A stretch of DNA of 45,394 nt. Origin: Lutibacter sp. (GTDB taxonomy: Bacteria; Bacteroidota; Bacteroidia; Flavobacteriales; Flavobacteriaceae). A model generated the notes under the pieces. It was not told the DNA's origin. It did no database searches and saw nothing but the letters and a program-made list of their open reading frames with translations. The position numbers and the translations under genes were made by a program. Every line of letters begins with the position of its first letter. Within the stretch, counting starts at the first letter, position 1. This document shows, piece by piece, positions 17,480 through 26,054 of this stretch. The stretch covers positions 1-45,394 of the forward strand of contig JAUSOJ010000232.1 of the NCBI GenBank assembly GCA_030656195.1, in the 5' to 3' direction.

Positions 17480-17515
17480 AAAGCCGGCCTAAATTATTTT
17501 AGACCGGCTTTTTTT
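17480..17515. terminator. Terminator between convergent gdhA and the 174-residue gene
   Basis: The stem AAGCCGGCCT / AGACCGGCTT has a 10-base loop, with A residues before it and seven T after. It can serve both strands, since the converging gene ends at 17531. Confidence 0.9.
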
Positions 17516-17530
17516 ATGGATAAATTGTAA

Positions 17531-18055
17531 TTATTCCGATTTTGAACCTTCAAATTGCTGTTCTTTTAATTTGAACAAGATATTGAAAGTGGTTAAGCTT
17601 CCGTAAATTCGGGTAATGTATTGTTGCAAATCTACTTTATCCAAATCATCCAGTTTGCTTGAATTTATTTTTTGTTCCATCACACGCAATCGGTCTCTTA
17701 CCATCACAATTTTGTGAAAAAACACATCAATCGGAATTTCTTTGCTGGCCAATTTTGGGTCTTTGGGTTCCATAATTAATTTTCCGCCTTTCCACCGGTC
17801 GCCCAAATGAACAACTTCTGAAATGTCCGACCATTGTTTCAGCATATTTTTTAAGGTTGTTTGAACATCATAAAAACTGACGGTATCCACTTCATCTTCA
17901 ACGCATTCAATAACTTCAAACTTGCTGTCGATGGCAATGGTTTCTAATCCGTTTTCAATAAAAGTCACCCAATAATCTTTGGCGCTCACGTTGGTTACTA
18001 CGCCCAATCCAAATTCTTCGTGTTTAATTCGAGATCCGATTCCTAATAATTTCAT
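17531..18055 (-). CDS. Unknown protein with an SH3-like N-terminus
   Basis: A 174-residue soluble protein. Residues 1-50 ('GIGSRIKHEEFGLGVVTNVSAKDYWVTFIENGLETIAI') look like a small SH3-type barrel of the kind found in CarD/UvrD-C-terminal-like modules ('G..V.H..FG.G.V'). The rest is predicted helical ('VDTVSFYDVQTTLKNMLKQW', 'FHKIVMVRDRLRVMEQKI'). It is the last gene of the holB operon, 10 bp after the DoxX-like gene. The tight spacing suggests cotranscription. I cannot assign a function, and the barrel assignment is by pattern only. Confidence 0.75.
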   Translation of the reverse strand: MKLLGIGSRIKHEEFGLGVVTNVSAKDYWVTFIENGLETIAIDSKFEVIECVEDEVDTVSFYDVQTTLKNMLKQWSDISEVVHLGDRWKGGKLIMEPKDPKLASKEIPIDVFFHKIVMVRDRLRVMEQKINSSKLDDLDKVDLQQYITRIYGSLTTFNILFKLKEQQFEGSKSE

Positions 18056-18065
18056 GATTAAGGTT

Positions 18066-18461
18066 TTAATTCAACAAATAGAGTCCGAAAATAGTCAAAA
18101 TAAAATAAACGGCCAATGACATAGCGCCTGCATAATCTTTCGCCAATCGCTGTCCGATCAACAACATAATTAAAGTAATGGCGGCGAATTCCAGTCCCAC
18201 TTTTGCCACAGTTACATCGCCTTCAGTAAAAATATAATAACCGCCAATAAGCATTAAAACGCTTGCGCCGATTTCAAAAATCAATACGGTCAGCAACAAA
18301 AGCGGCACCATATTTTTAAGCGGGGAATTTTTAAAATGGCCGGTTATAAAACCCACGTTTCCTTTCCAGTCGGTCAATTTATCGATGCCCGATTGCAAAA
18401 AAGTGATGATTAAAAACAGTAAAACCAATATTTCGGCAGCGTGATTGTTGAAAATAGACAT
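18066..18461 (-). CDS. DoxX-like four-helix membrane protein
   Basis: 131 residues with four hydrophobic segments (about 10-28, 50-72, 84-103 and 110-130). The pattern 'FLQSGIDKLTDWKGNVGFITGHFKNSPL' after helix 1 is characteristic of the DoxX/DoxD-like superfamily. 'EIGASVLMLIGGYY' and 'LIGQRLAKDYAGAMSLAVYF' fit helices 2-4. Members are small inner-membrane proteins, some linked to redox or sulfur metabolism, most uncharacterised. It lies between holB (15 bp upstream) and the 174-residue gene. Confidence 0.8.
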   Translation of the reverse strand: MSIFNNHAAEILVLLFLIITFLQSGIDKLTDWKGNVGFITGHFKNSPLKNMVPLLLLTVLIFEIGASVLMLIGGYYIFTEGDVTVAKVGLEFAAITLIMLLIGQRLAKDYAGAMSLAVYFILTIFGLYLLN

Positions 18462-18476
18462 GATGATTTAAAGTTT

Positions 18477-19616
18477 TTAGGCTTCTTTTATATGCAGAAG
18501 CCGGGTTAGTTTTATGGACAAATCGAGCAAAATTATTTTGGCGCTACCATTTCTTTCAATATGATAAATGGCTTCATTCAATTCCTTGTCAATTTCAACA
18601 ATATTGCCGCTATGCACAAAAGGCGCAAAATTTTCCAGGTTAAAATTGGGTGTTTTCGGTTGTAAAAACACCAGCGATTCCGCATTGTAATTCAGCAATA
18701 ACGCCTGTCTGAAAAATTGCAGGCAATAGCTTAAAAATCGTTTTTGGGTTTCCCTTCCGGTTTTTGAAATGGTATCGCTCCATCCAATAAGTTCCTGGAT
18801 AACCGCGGCGTTTCCCTTTGCTTTAAATGCGGCTCTCACCCAAATGATAAACCATTGTTCAAATTGTTCGTCGGATGTGTCGTTGTGCAATAAATGCAAC
18901 GCTTTGTTAAAATCGCCATCGGCTTGTATGGCAATTTGTTTCGCAATTGGAGGGTCGGTTCCTTCTATTTCAACCAAACCTTTTACAATGTCATTTTCCG
19001 ACAATAGCGGAAAATGCAACACCTGGCAACGTGATTTTATGGTTGAGATAATTTGGTCTTCATTTTCGGCAACCAAAATAAATACCGTTTTTTCAGGTGG
19101 TTCTTCAAGCAGTTTTAACAATTTGTTTGATGCCGAGGCGTTCATTTTTTCGGCCATCCAAATAATCATAATTTTAAAACCGCCTTCATACGATTTCAGT
19201 TTTAAGGCTTTTACAATTTCTTCAGCTTCATCAACGCCAATTTGTCCTTGTTTGTTTTCAACACCAATCGATTGCAGCCATTCAAATAAATTGCCATACG
19301 GATTTAACGCCACAAAACTGCGCCATTCTTCCAAAAACAAGTTGCTTACCGGCCTGGTTTTTACCACTTCGTTTGTTGCCACAGGAAACGCAAAATGCAA
19401 ATCGGGATGCATTAATTTTGAACACCGCAAATTGCATGATTCCACGTCACCGCTGCCTTTGCACAAAATATATTGGGCATAGGCAATGGCAATCGTCAAA
19501 GTTCCCGTGCCTTCCTTGCCAATAAATAGTTGCGCATGAGAAATACGGCCGTTATCGGTCGATTTCATCAGGTGATTTTTCAAATGCGTCTGTCCTAAAA
19601 TTTCTGAAAATTCCAT
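18477..19616 (-). CDS. holB: DNA polymerase III delta-prime subunit
   Basis: A clamp-loader subunit that helps load the sliding clamp on primed DNA. The AAA+ fold is visible: 'FSEILGQTHLKNHLMKS' at the start, then 'LFIGKEGTGTLTIAIAYAQYIL', where the Walker A lysine is replaced, as expected for the non-ATP-binding delta-prime. 'KIMIIWMAEKMNASASNKLLKLLEEPPEKTVFILVAE' is the Walker B/sensor region and 'IISTIKSRCQVLHFPLL' contains the SRC motif. Cysteines in 'CKGSGDVESCNLRC' probably bind zinc. The 379-residue length is normal. A -7-like box TACTTTCG lies on the minus strand at 19629-19622. First gene of a three-gene operon. Confidence 0.93.
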   Translation of the reverse strand: MEFSEILGQTHLKNHLMKSTDNGRISHAQLFIGKEGTGTLTIAIAYAQYILCKGSGDVESCNLRCSKLMHPDLHFAFPVATNEVVKTRPVSNLFLEEWRSFVALNPYGNLFEWLQSIGVENKQGQIGVDEAEEIVKALKLKSYEGGFKIMIIWMAEKMNASASNKLLKLLEEPPEKTVFILVAENEDQIISTIKSRCQVLHFPLLSENDIVKGLVEIEGTDPPIAKQIAIQADGDFNKALHLLHNDTSDEQFEQWFIIWVRAAFKAKGNAAVIQELIGWSDTISKTGRETQKRFLSYCLQFFRQALLLNYNAESLVFLQPKTPNFNLENFAPFVHSGNIVEIDKELNEAIYHIERNGSAKIILLDLSIKLTRLLHIKEA

Positions 19617-19831
19617 TGAAGCGAAAGTAAAACTTTTTCAGCAAAGAAAAAATCTAAAGGAGTTAGAAAATTTCTGGATGTATAAACGCTTAGCGCTCTT
19701 TGCGTAATTCTTTGCGTCATTTGCGTTTAAGCCTTTTTATTTTTTTAACGTTTAATTTCAACATTTAACTTTTAACTGGCTGCAATGAAATCGCTTTCGT
19801 AAAAAACCACAACCCCAAGCCTAAATTCCCT
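19617..19831. other. Intergenic sequence upstream of the pgk promoter
   Basis: The 418-bp gap between holB and pgk begins with the holB promoter region. An inverted repeat follows, with TAAACGC at 19683-19689 and GCGTTTA at 19723-19729 enclosing repeated TTTGCGT words, and then AT-rich sequence with AACATTTAACTTTTAACT. The remainder of the gap is the pgk promoter and leader, listed separately. No gene is supported in this part. Confidence 0.7.
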
Positions 19832-19839
19832 TATATTTG
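19832..19839 (+). promoter_or_regulatory. -7 promoter box of pgk
   Basis: TATATTTG matches TAnnTTTG. Transcription would start near 19846, about 15 bp before the first 87-bp repeat, so the repeats would form the 5' leader of the pgk mRNA. A clear -33 TTG was not found. Confidence 0.6.
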
Positions 19840-19860
19840 TAGTATAAATATTTATTAGAG

Positions 19861-20034
19861 ATGAAACGAGCCATAACAAATTTTGATACGCAGCAGAATG
19901 ATTAATGGCGACTGCATCTGTACAAATAAAAAATAAAATATAAACAGATGAAACGAGCCATAACAAATTTTGATAAGCAGCAGAATGATTAATGGCGACT
20001 GCATCTGTACCAATAAAAAATAAAAATTAAACAG
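19861..20034 (+). promoter_or_regulatory. pgk leader: two 87-bp direct repeats tiled with mini-ORFs
   Basis: Copies 19861-19947 and 19948-20034 differ at 4 of 87 positions, and the pgk ATG starts exactly one further period on. Each copy encodes a 14-codon ORF (MKRAITNFDTQQND, then K at residue 10 in copy 2) whose TAA overlaps the ATG of a 12-codon ORF (MATASVQIKNKI / [12 protein letters not shown]). That second ORF ends in TAA, 4 bp (ACAG) before the next ATG. Reading frames therefore run 19861-19905, 19905-19943, 19948-19992, 19992-20030 and then pgk at 20035. Each copy can fold, with CAGATG pairing CATCTG and GCCAT pairing ATGGC (copy 2: 19945-20007). Translation of the mini-ORFs is not shown. 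The duplication and tiling are direct observations. Confidence 0.85.
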
Positions 20035-21222
20035 ATGAAAACAATACAAGACATTAATTTTAAGGACAAAAAAGCACTGATTCGCGTTGATTTCAACGTG
20101 CCGTTAGACGATAAATTTAAGGTGACCGATGCCACCAGAATTGAAGCTGCAAAACCAACAATCGATAAAATTTTAAAAGATGGCGGAGCGGTTATTTTAA
20201 TGTCGCATTTGGGAAGACCAAGTGGCGTTGAATCGAAATATTCTTTAGAACATATTGTTGATGAAGTTTCTGAAATACTTAGGGTTCCCGTTAAATTTGT
20301 TTCGGATTGCGTAGGGAAAGTAGCGAAAAAAGCTTCAGAAGAATTAAAAATGGGCGAAGTTTTGTTGCTTGAAAATTTGCGTTTTCATGCTGAAGAAGAA
20401 GACGGCGATGAGGCATTTGCTGAGCAGCTTTCGAAATTGGGCGATGTGTATGTAAATGATGCATTTGGAACTGCGCACAGAGCGCACGCTTCTACCACCA
20501 TTGTGGCGAAATTCTTTCCTGAAAATAAATGTTTCGGCAGTTTGTTGGCCCAAGAAATTATCAGCATCAAAAAAGTGTTGGAAGACAGTGAAAAACCGGT
20601 ATTGGCAATTTTAGGAGGCGCAAAAGTGTCTTCAAAAATAACAATCATCGAAAATATTTTAGACAAAGTGGATCATTTAATCTTAGGCGGAGGAATGAGT
20701 TTTACCTTTGTGAAAGCCCTTGGAGGTCAAGTTGGAAATTCTATTTGTGAAGATGACAAACTTGATTTGGCGCTTGAAATTTTAAAGAAAGCCAAAGAAA
20801 AAGGCGTTCAGGTCCATATTCCTGTGGATGTAATTGCAGCCGATGATTTTAACAATAACGCAAATACGGAAATATGCGATATCAATAAAATTCCTGATGG
20901 ATGGCAAGGTTTGGATGCCGGACCAAAATCGAGGGAACTTTTTCATAAAGTGATTATGGAATCTAAAACCATACTTTGGAACGGACCTGTGGGTGTTTTT
21001 GAAATGGAAAGTTTCGCCAACGGAACCATTGCTTTGGGAAATTCTATTGCTGAAGCAACCAAAAATGGCACGTTTTCTTTAGTGGGCGGCGGCGATTCTG
21101 TTGCAGCAGTGAAACAATTTGGTTTTGAAGACAAAGTGAGTTATGTATCAACCGGCGGCGGCGCGATGCTTGAAAGCCTGGAAGGAAAAGTATTGCCGGG
21201 AATTGAAGCGATACTTAAATAA
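20035..21222 (+). CDS. pgk: Phosphoglycerate kinase
   Basis: The ATP-generating glycolytic step, 1,3-bisphosphoglycerate plus ADP to 3-phosphoglycerate plus ATP. 395 residues, normal length. The N-domain has '[12 protein letters not shown]' near 14-25 and '[11 protein letters not shown]', which bind the triose phosphate. '[12 protein letters not shown]', '[14 protein letters not shown]' and '[12 protein letters not shown]' follow. The C-domain nucleotide site has '[10 protein letters not shown]' and '[10 protein letters not shown]'. The start codon lies at the beginning of what would be a third copy of the leader repeat (both copies begin ATGAAA). It is followed by a strong terminator, so it is monocistronic. 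Confidence 0.98.
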   Translation: MKTIQDINFKDKKALIRVDFNVPLDDKFKVTDATRIEAAKPTIDKILKDGGAVILMSHLGRPSGVESKYSLEHIVDEVSEILRVPVKFVSDCVGKVAKKASEELKMGEVLLLENLRFHAEEEDGDEAFAEQLSKLGDVYVNDAFGTAHRAHASTTIVAKFFPENKCFGSLLAQEIISIKKVLEDSEKPVLAILGGAKVSSKITIIENILDKVDHLILGGGMSFTFVKALGGQVGNSICEDDKLDLALEILKKAKEKGVQVHIPVDVIAADDFNNNANTEICDINKIPDGWQGLDAGPKSRELFHKVIMESKTILWNGPVGVFEMESFANGTIALGNSIAEATKNGTFSLVGGGDSVAAVKQFGFEDKVSYVSTGGGAMLESLEGKVLPGIEAILK

Positions 21223-21245
21223 TATTTTAAACATATAATGATATA

Positions 21246-21278
21246 AAAACGCTTTTGAAAATTTCAAGAGCGTTTTTT
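21246..21278 (+). terminator. Rho-independent terminator after pgk
   Basis: An AAACGCT...TTGAAA stem pairs with TTTCAA.AGCGTTT around a 1-2 base loop with one mismatch, ending in six T. Confidence 0.85.
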
Positions 21279-21323
21279 CTTCTTAAAAAGATTAGTTTTG
21301 AAACTCCATAAATTTTTGATAAA

Positions 21324-22361
21324 ATGAAATATACAACCATACCAAATACCAACATAAAAGTGAGTAAAATTTGTTTGGGAACTATGACTTACGGACAACA
21401 AAATACCGAAAGTGATGCTCACGAACAACTGAATTATGCGGTTGAAAAAGGGGTAAATTTTATTGACACTGCCGAAATGTATTCCATTCCAGGGAAAAAA
21501 GAAACGCAGGGAAGCACCGAGCGATTTATAGGAAGCTGGTTAAAAAATCAAAAAAGGGAAGATTTAGTAGTGGCTTCCAAAGTGGTGGGACCAAATGATT
21601 ATTTTAAATATATACGAGAAAATTTAGGCTTTTCAAAGGCCGTGCTTCAAGATGCTTTGGAAAAAAGTTTAAACCGATTGCAAACCGATTACCTTGATCT
21701 TTACCAATTGCATTGGCCTGAAAGAAATACCAATTATTTCGGAAAACGGAATTACAAACATAACGCCAATGAAAAATGGGAAGATAATTTTAAGGAAGTC
21801 ATAGAAGTTTTGGATGGCTTTGTAAAAGCAGGAAAAATTCGGCATTACGGAGTTTCCAATGAAACTTCTTGGGGATTGATGCGTCATTTGGAGGAAAGCA
21901 AACACCATCATTTAACCCGCTGTAAAACCATCCAAAATCCGTATTCCTTATTAAACAGAACTTTTGAAATTAATTTGGCCGAAGTTGCCCATCGTGAAAA
22001 TGTAGGTTTATTGGCTTATTCACCATTGGGTTTCGGAACATTATCCGGCAAATACCTTACTGAAAACACTGCAGAAAATTCTCGTTTGAATCTGTTTCCT
22101 GCATATTCAAGATACAGCAGCGAACAATCAAAAGTATTGGTCCAAAAATATGCCGAATTGGCAAAGGAATTAAATATGAGTTTGACGCACTTGGCCTTGG
22201 CTTTTGTAAATCAGCAGCCATTTTTGACTTCCACCATTATCGGTGCAACAACAATACAACAACTAAAAGAGAATATTTCAAGTATTGAGGTGGAACTTAC
22301 CGAAGAAATCCTGAAAAAAATAGATGAAATTCACGAACTGCAACCAAATCCGGCACCGTAA
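21324..22361 (+). CDS. Aldo/keto reductase, Tas-like
   Basis: An NAD(P)H-dependent (alpha/beta)8-barrel oxidoreductase of 345 residues. The best resemblance is to the Tas/YajO branch: 'ICLGTMTYGQQNTESDAHEQL' at the start, then 'FIDTAEMYSIP' with the catalytic Asp and Tyr, 'VVASKVVGPND' with the Lys, and 'LDLYQLHWPERNTNYFG' with the His. The C-terminal cofactor segment is 'TSTIIGATTIQQLKENI'. It has its own gap of about 100 bp after the pgk terminator. The physiological substrate is unknown. Cytoplasmic. Confidence 0.92.
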   Translation: MKYTTIPNTNIKVSKICLGTMTYGQQNTESDAHEQLNYAVEKGVNFIDTAEMYSIPGKKETQGSTERFIGSWLKNQKREDLVVASKVVGPNDYFKYIRENLGFSKAVLQDALEKSLNRLQTDYLDLYQLHWPERNTNYFGKRNYKHNANEKWEDNFKEVIEVLDGFVKAGKIRHYGVSNETSWGLMRHLEESKHHHLTRCKTIQNPYSLLNRTFEINLAEVAHRENVGLLAYSPLGFGTLSGKYLTENTAENSRLNLFPAYSRYSSEQSKVLVQKYAELAKELNMSLTHLALAFVNQQPFLTSTIIGATTIQQLKENISSIEVELTEEILKKIDEIHELQPNPAP

Positions 22362-22527
22362 AAAAGTTAATTGTTAATCCAGCATTTGCCGTAAAAAAGT
22401 TAAAAGTAAAATAAGGCTTTAAAATTAACCAATTAACAAAAAACCATCTCCTAATTAAATAAAAAACCTTACTGCATGAGGTTTAAAATCATCACAATCA
22501 TTTAAAAGATAAAAATATCCGATAACC

Positions 22528-22570
22528 TGACTTAAATCATCATTTATTACCTGTTTATATTGTTTTTTTG
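22528..22570 (+). promoter_or_regulatory. nrf operon promoter with FNR/CRP-like site
   Basis: TGACTTAAATCA (22528-22539) has the TGA-N6-TCA form. The next plausible -7 box, TTTTTTTG (22563-22570, ending in the conserved TTTG), begins 29.5 bp after the dyad centre, the same distance as in the hemG promoter. The leader before the porin ATG would be about 30 nt. The rest of the 246-bp gap holds two 'CCGTAAAAAAGTTAA' words (22369 and 22390 areas) and no gene. Confidence 0.55.
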
Positions 22571-22607
22571 TTTCAAAATTATAACACATTAAACCAATTT
22601 AATCAAA

Positions 22608-23849
22608 ATGATATTTAAACAACTATGTAGTGTGGCTTTAGTGTTATTCACTATTCAAAGCTACGGTCAGTTAACTATTGGCGGTGAATTAAGGCCGCGC
22701 GCAGAATATAGAAATGGATACAAAACACTCACAGCAGATGGTGCAGACGCTACTTTATTTGTGTCGCAACGCACACGTTTAACCACCCAATATGTTTTAG
22801 AAGATTACACGTTTTTTATAAGTTTTCAAGACGTTAGGGTTTGGGGAGACGTTCCTCAATTAAATACCGCCGATAAAAACGGTTTATCTTTACACGAAGC
22901 TTGGGGAAAGGTAAAATTCAGTCCAAATTTCTCCATAAAATTAGGTCGCCAAGAAATAAATTATGATGATCATAGAATTTTTGGAAACGTTGGCTGGACA
23001 CAGCAAGGACGAAGCCATGATATCGCTATTTTCAAATTAGAAAATGAAAACTACAAATTTGATTTGGGACTTGCATACAATCAAGATGCCGAAAACTTAT
23101 TTGGAAATACCTACTCCACACCCGGGAATTATAAAGCAATGCAATATGCATGGTTTCATAAAGACTGGAATAAATTTAATGCAAGCTTTTTGATTTTAAA
23201 CAATGGCTTACAAAACATTGTTGAAGATGAAATCAGATACAGCCAAACTTTTGGTTCGCATTTAAAATATAAAGCCAGTGATGCTTTAAACTTCAATGCA
23301 AATATTTATTTACAATCGGGTAAAGATGTTCAAGACAATGATTTAAGCGCATATTTAATTGGATTAGATTTAGGGCACAAAGCTTCTTCAAAAGTTGATT
23401 TAGGCCTTGGTTTTGAAATTCAGTCTGGTAATGACAATGCTTTAATCGGCAATAAAAACAAAGCTTTCAATCCTTTCTTCGGAACGAATCATAAATTCAA
23501 TGGTTTTATGGATTATTTCTATGTGGGAAACCACGCAAATGGTGTTGGTTTGGTTGATATTTATGCGAAAATTGGGACAAAAATTGGCAATAAATCGAGT
23601 TTAACCGCTACTGTGCATAATTTTTCGGCTCAAGCTGAAATTGCTTCAAATGTAGACAAGCAACTTGGAACTGAAGTTGACCTTGTTTATTCCCATAAAT
23701 TTAATGGAGATGTTACCATAGAAGCCGGATATTCTCAAATGTTTGCTTCTGAAGGATTAAAAGTTGTAAAAAACAATTTTGACAGCAACGTCAATAACTG
23801 GGCTTGGTTAATGATGACAATTAAACCAACCTTATTTAACTCAAAATGA
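22608..23849 (+). CDS. Outer-membrane porin, alginate-export family-like
   Basis: 413 residues with a signal peptide 'MIFKQLCSVALVLFTIQSYGQ', followed by alternating amphipathic strands ending in an aromatic-rich C-terminus, as in outer-membrane beta-barrels. 'IGGELRPRAEYRNGY', 'SQRTRLTTQYVLEDYTFFISFQDVRVWGD', 'EAWGKVKFSPNFSIKLGRQEINYDDHRIFGNVGWTQQGRSHD' match the alginate-export porin family (PF13372). Placed first in the operon, 19 bp before nrfH, it probably lets nitrite or nitrate cross the outer membrane. The true solute is inferred from context, not from the sequence. Confidence 0.85.
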   Translation: MIFKQLCSVALVLFTIQSYGQLTIGGELRPRAEYRNGYKTLTADGADATLFVSQRTRLTTQYVLEDYTFFISFQDVRVWGDVPQLNTADKNGLSLHEAWGKVKFSPNFSIKLGRQEINYDDHRIFGNVGWTQQGRSHDIAIFKLENENYKFDLGLAYNQDAENLFGNTYSTPGNYKAMQYAWFHKDWNKFNASFLILNNGLQNIVEDEIRYSQTFGSHLKYKASDALNFNANIYLQSGKDVQDNDLSAYLIGLDLGHKASSKVDLGLGFEIQSGNDNALIGNKNKAFNPFFGTNHKFNGFMDYFYVGNHANGVGLVDIYAKIGTKIGNKSSLTATVHNFSAQAEIASNVDKQLGTEVDLVYSHKFNGDVTIEAGYSQMFASEGLKVVKNNFDSNVNNWAWLMMTIKPTLFNSK

Positions 23850-23868
23850 AATTACTAAACAAGGCTTT

Positions 23869-24462
23869 ATGAGTTTTTTTAAAAAATTAATACCACCACT
23901 CGAATGGAGATTGCCCGTAATCATTTTATTGGGCGCCATGACCGGACTTACGTTGTATGCGCTTATTGAATCTAAGGCTGTATCCTATTTATCAGATGAT
24001 CCAAAAACCTGTGCCAATTGCCACGTAATGACACCACAATATGCGACATGGCAAAATAGTTCGCATAGACAGTGGGCGTCTTGTAACGATTGCCATGTAC
24101 CGCAAGATAATTTTTTCAAAAAATACGCATTTAAAGCAAAAGATGGTTTGTATCATGCATCGGTTTTCACAACACGTGGTGAGCCTGAAGTAATCAGAAT
24201 GAAGGAAGCTGGTGTTGAAGTTGTTCAAAGCAATTGCATTAGATGCCATCAAGACCAAGTAACCGATGCAAGATTAAGCGGATTTGTTGAAAATCATTTA
24301 GAAATCAGAACCGAGAGAAAATGTTGGTCTTGTCATCAAGAAGTTCCACACGGAAGCGTTCACAGTCTCTCTTCAGTAAAATATTATGGAAAAATACCGG
24401 GAGAACATCAAGAAACCATACCGGAGTGGTTAAGCAAAAAATTAAATGATTCAAAAAAATAA
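23869..24462 (+). CDS. nrfH: Cytochrome c nitrite reductase small subunit
   Basis: The membrane-anchored tetraheme quinol dehydrogenase that passes electrons from menaquinol to NrfA. 197 residues with one N-terminal transmembrane helix (about 15-35, 'LPVIILLGAMTGLTLYALIE') and four CxxCH heme sites: CANCH (48-52), CNDCH (72-76), CIRCH (123-127) and CWSCH (152-156). 'DDPKTCANCHVMTPQYATWQNSSH' is the NapC/NirT-family signature. It lies 12 bp before nrfA. No truncation. Confidence 0.97.
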   Translation: MSFFKKLIPPLEWRLPVIILLGAMTGLTLYALIESKAVSYLSDDPKTCANCHVMTPQYATWQNSSHRQWASCNDCHVPQDNFFKKYAFKAKDGLYHASVFTTRGEPEVIRMKEAGVEVVQSNCIRCHQDQVTDARLSGFVENHLEIRTERKCWSCHQEVPHGSVHSLSSVKYYGKIPGEHQETIPEWLSKKLNDSKK

Positions 24463-24474
24463 AACAATAAAAAA

Positions 24475-25965
24475 ATGAGTAATATAAGAAAACCTTGGAA
24501 AAATTGGGTGCTGTTTATAGCATCTTTAGTGGTCGTGTTTTTGTTAGGACTATTAGTTTCGTCAATAACAGAGCGAAAATTGGAAGCTAAATATGCTTAC
24601 ACGCCATTAACTAAAATCAATAAATTAGAACCTAGAAATGAAGTTTGGGGAGAAAATTTTCCACGTGAATTTGAATCTTATTACAGAACCGCCGACACTA
24701 CATTTAGCTCTAAATACAACAGCTCCGCAAAAGTGGACTTATTGGCAAAATACCCTCAATATGTAGTTTTATGGGCAGGATACGCTTTTTCTAAAGACTA
24801 TAGTGCAGGGCGCGGTCATGCTCATGCTATTGATGATATGCAAAACACATTGCGTACAGGTGCTCCAACAGGCCCTGAAGACGGACCAATGCCTTCTACT
24901 TGCTGGACGTGTAAATCTCCCGATGTTCCAAGATTAATAAATGAAATTGGGGTTGATGATTACTATAAAGGAAAATGGGCAAGTAAAGGTATGCAAATTG
25001 TAAATCCTATTGGATGCGCGAACTGTCACGATGAAAAATCAATGAAATTGACCATAACGCAACCAGCTTTGATTGAAGCATTCCAACGTCAAGGAAAAGA
25101 CATTTCAAAAGCAACGCATAATGAAATGCGCTCATTGGTTTGTGCACAGTGTCACGTAGAATATTATTTTAAATCGGATATTCCTGGAAATGAAGGAATT
25201 CAGTATTTAACACTTCCTTGGGATGGCGGTCAAACCATTGAAGACATGGAAGTATATTACGACAAAATTAAGCATGTTGACTGGGTGCATGGACTTAGCA
25301 AGGCCCCAATGCTAAAATCACAACATCCAGATTATGAAATTTATAAATTGGGTATTCATGCCAAAAGGGGTGTTTCTTGTGCAGATTGCCATATGCCATA
25401 TAAAACAGAAGGCGGACAAAAATTTACCGATCACCATATTCAATCTCCTTTAAACAATGTTGCCAATTCTTGTCAGGTTTGCCACAGGGAAGAAAAAGAC
25501 GAATTAATTAAAAATGTATTTGATAATCAAGACAAAATAGCGTCTAATCGCATAGAATTGGAAAAATTACTGGTTCGTGCACACGTAGAAGCTGGCAAAT
25601 GCTGGGAGTTAGGAGCTACAGAAGCTCAAATGAAAGACATTTTACAAGGCATTCGTTTAGGTCAATGGCGTTGGGATTTTGTGGCATCTTCTCATGGAGG
25701 TTCATTCCACGCACCAGTTGAAATGGGCCGGGTTTTGGGTAAAGGAATTATGATTACCCAAGAAACCAGAATTAAATTGGCGAAATTATTGATGCAATTA
25801 GGGTTTAAAGGCGAGGTACCCTACCCAGCCATTGAAACAAAAGCTGCTGCCCAAAAATTTATTGGTTTAGACATGGAAAAATTAAAAGCTGAAAAAGCCA
25901 CTTTCAAAAAAGAGTTGGTACCAAAATGGAAAGCAGAAGCAAAAGCAAGGGAAGCGAAATATTAA
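24475..25965 (+). CDS. nrfA: Ammonia-forming cytochrome c nitrite reductase catalytic subunit
   Basis: A pentaheme periplasmic enzyme that reduces nitrite to ammonium with six electrons. 496 residues, with an N-terminal signal-anchor 'WVLFIASLVVVFLLGLLVSS'. The active-site heme has the diagnostic lysine-ligated motif CWTCK (143-147). Four ordinary sites follow: CANCH (181), CAQCH (223), CADCH (302) and CQVCH (333). 'YYFKSD' near 228 contributes the active-site Tyr region and 'HAKRGVSCADCHMPY' the distal His/heme 4 segment. The CxxCK form separates it from octaheme reductases. Made with NrfH, and matured by the ResB/CcsA genes behind it. Confidence 0.98.
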   Translation: MSNIRKPWKNWVLFIASLVVVFLLGLLVSSITERKLEAKYAYTPLTKINKLEPRNEVWGENFPREFESYYRTADTTFSSKYNSSAKVDLLAKYPQYVVLWAGYAFSKDYSAGRGHAHAIDDMQNTLRTGAPTGPEDGPMPSTCWTCKSPDVPRLINEIGVDDYYKGKWASKGMQIVNPIGCANCHDEKSMKLTITQPALIEAFQRQGKDISKATHNEMRSLVCAQCHVEYYFKSDIPGNEGIQYLTLPWDGGQTIEDMEVYYDKIKHVDWVHGLSKAPMLKSQHPDYEIYKLGIHAKRGVSCADCHMPYKTEGGQKFTDHHIQSPLNNVANSCQVCHREEKDELIKNVFDNQDKIASNRIELEKLLVRAHVEAGKCWELGATEAQMKDILQGIRLGQWRWDFVASSHGGSFHAPVEMGRVLGKGIMITQETRIKLAKLLMQLGFKGEVPYPAIETKAAAQKFIGLDMEKLKAEKATFKKELVPKWKAEAKAREAKY

Positions 25966-26054
25966 ATTAACAATGAGCAGTTGGTTTTGAGCACTTTTTA
26001 ATTAAGTATCTCAATTCGAACTCTGACAGCTAAAAAAATTATATTAAAACTCTT

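Noticed and set aside
18769-19482. A 237-codon ORF antisense to holB
   Set aside because: Shadow of a well-conserved gene. The serine-rich, low-complexity translation matches no family.
19772-20049. Two 64-residue minus-strand ORFs over the pgk leader
   Set aside because: They are the antisense of the 87-bp repeats. The repeat length is a multiple of three, so any open frame persists through both copies.
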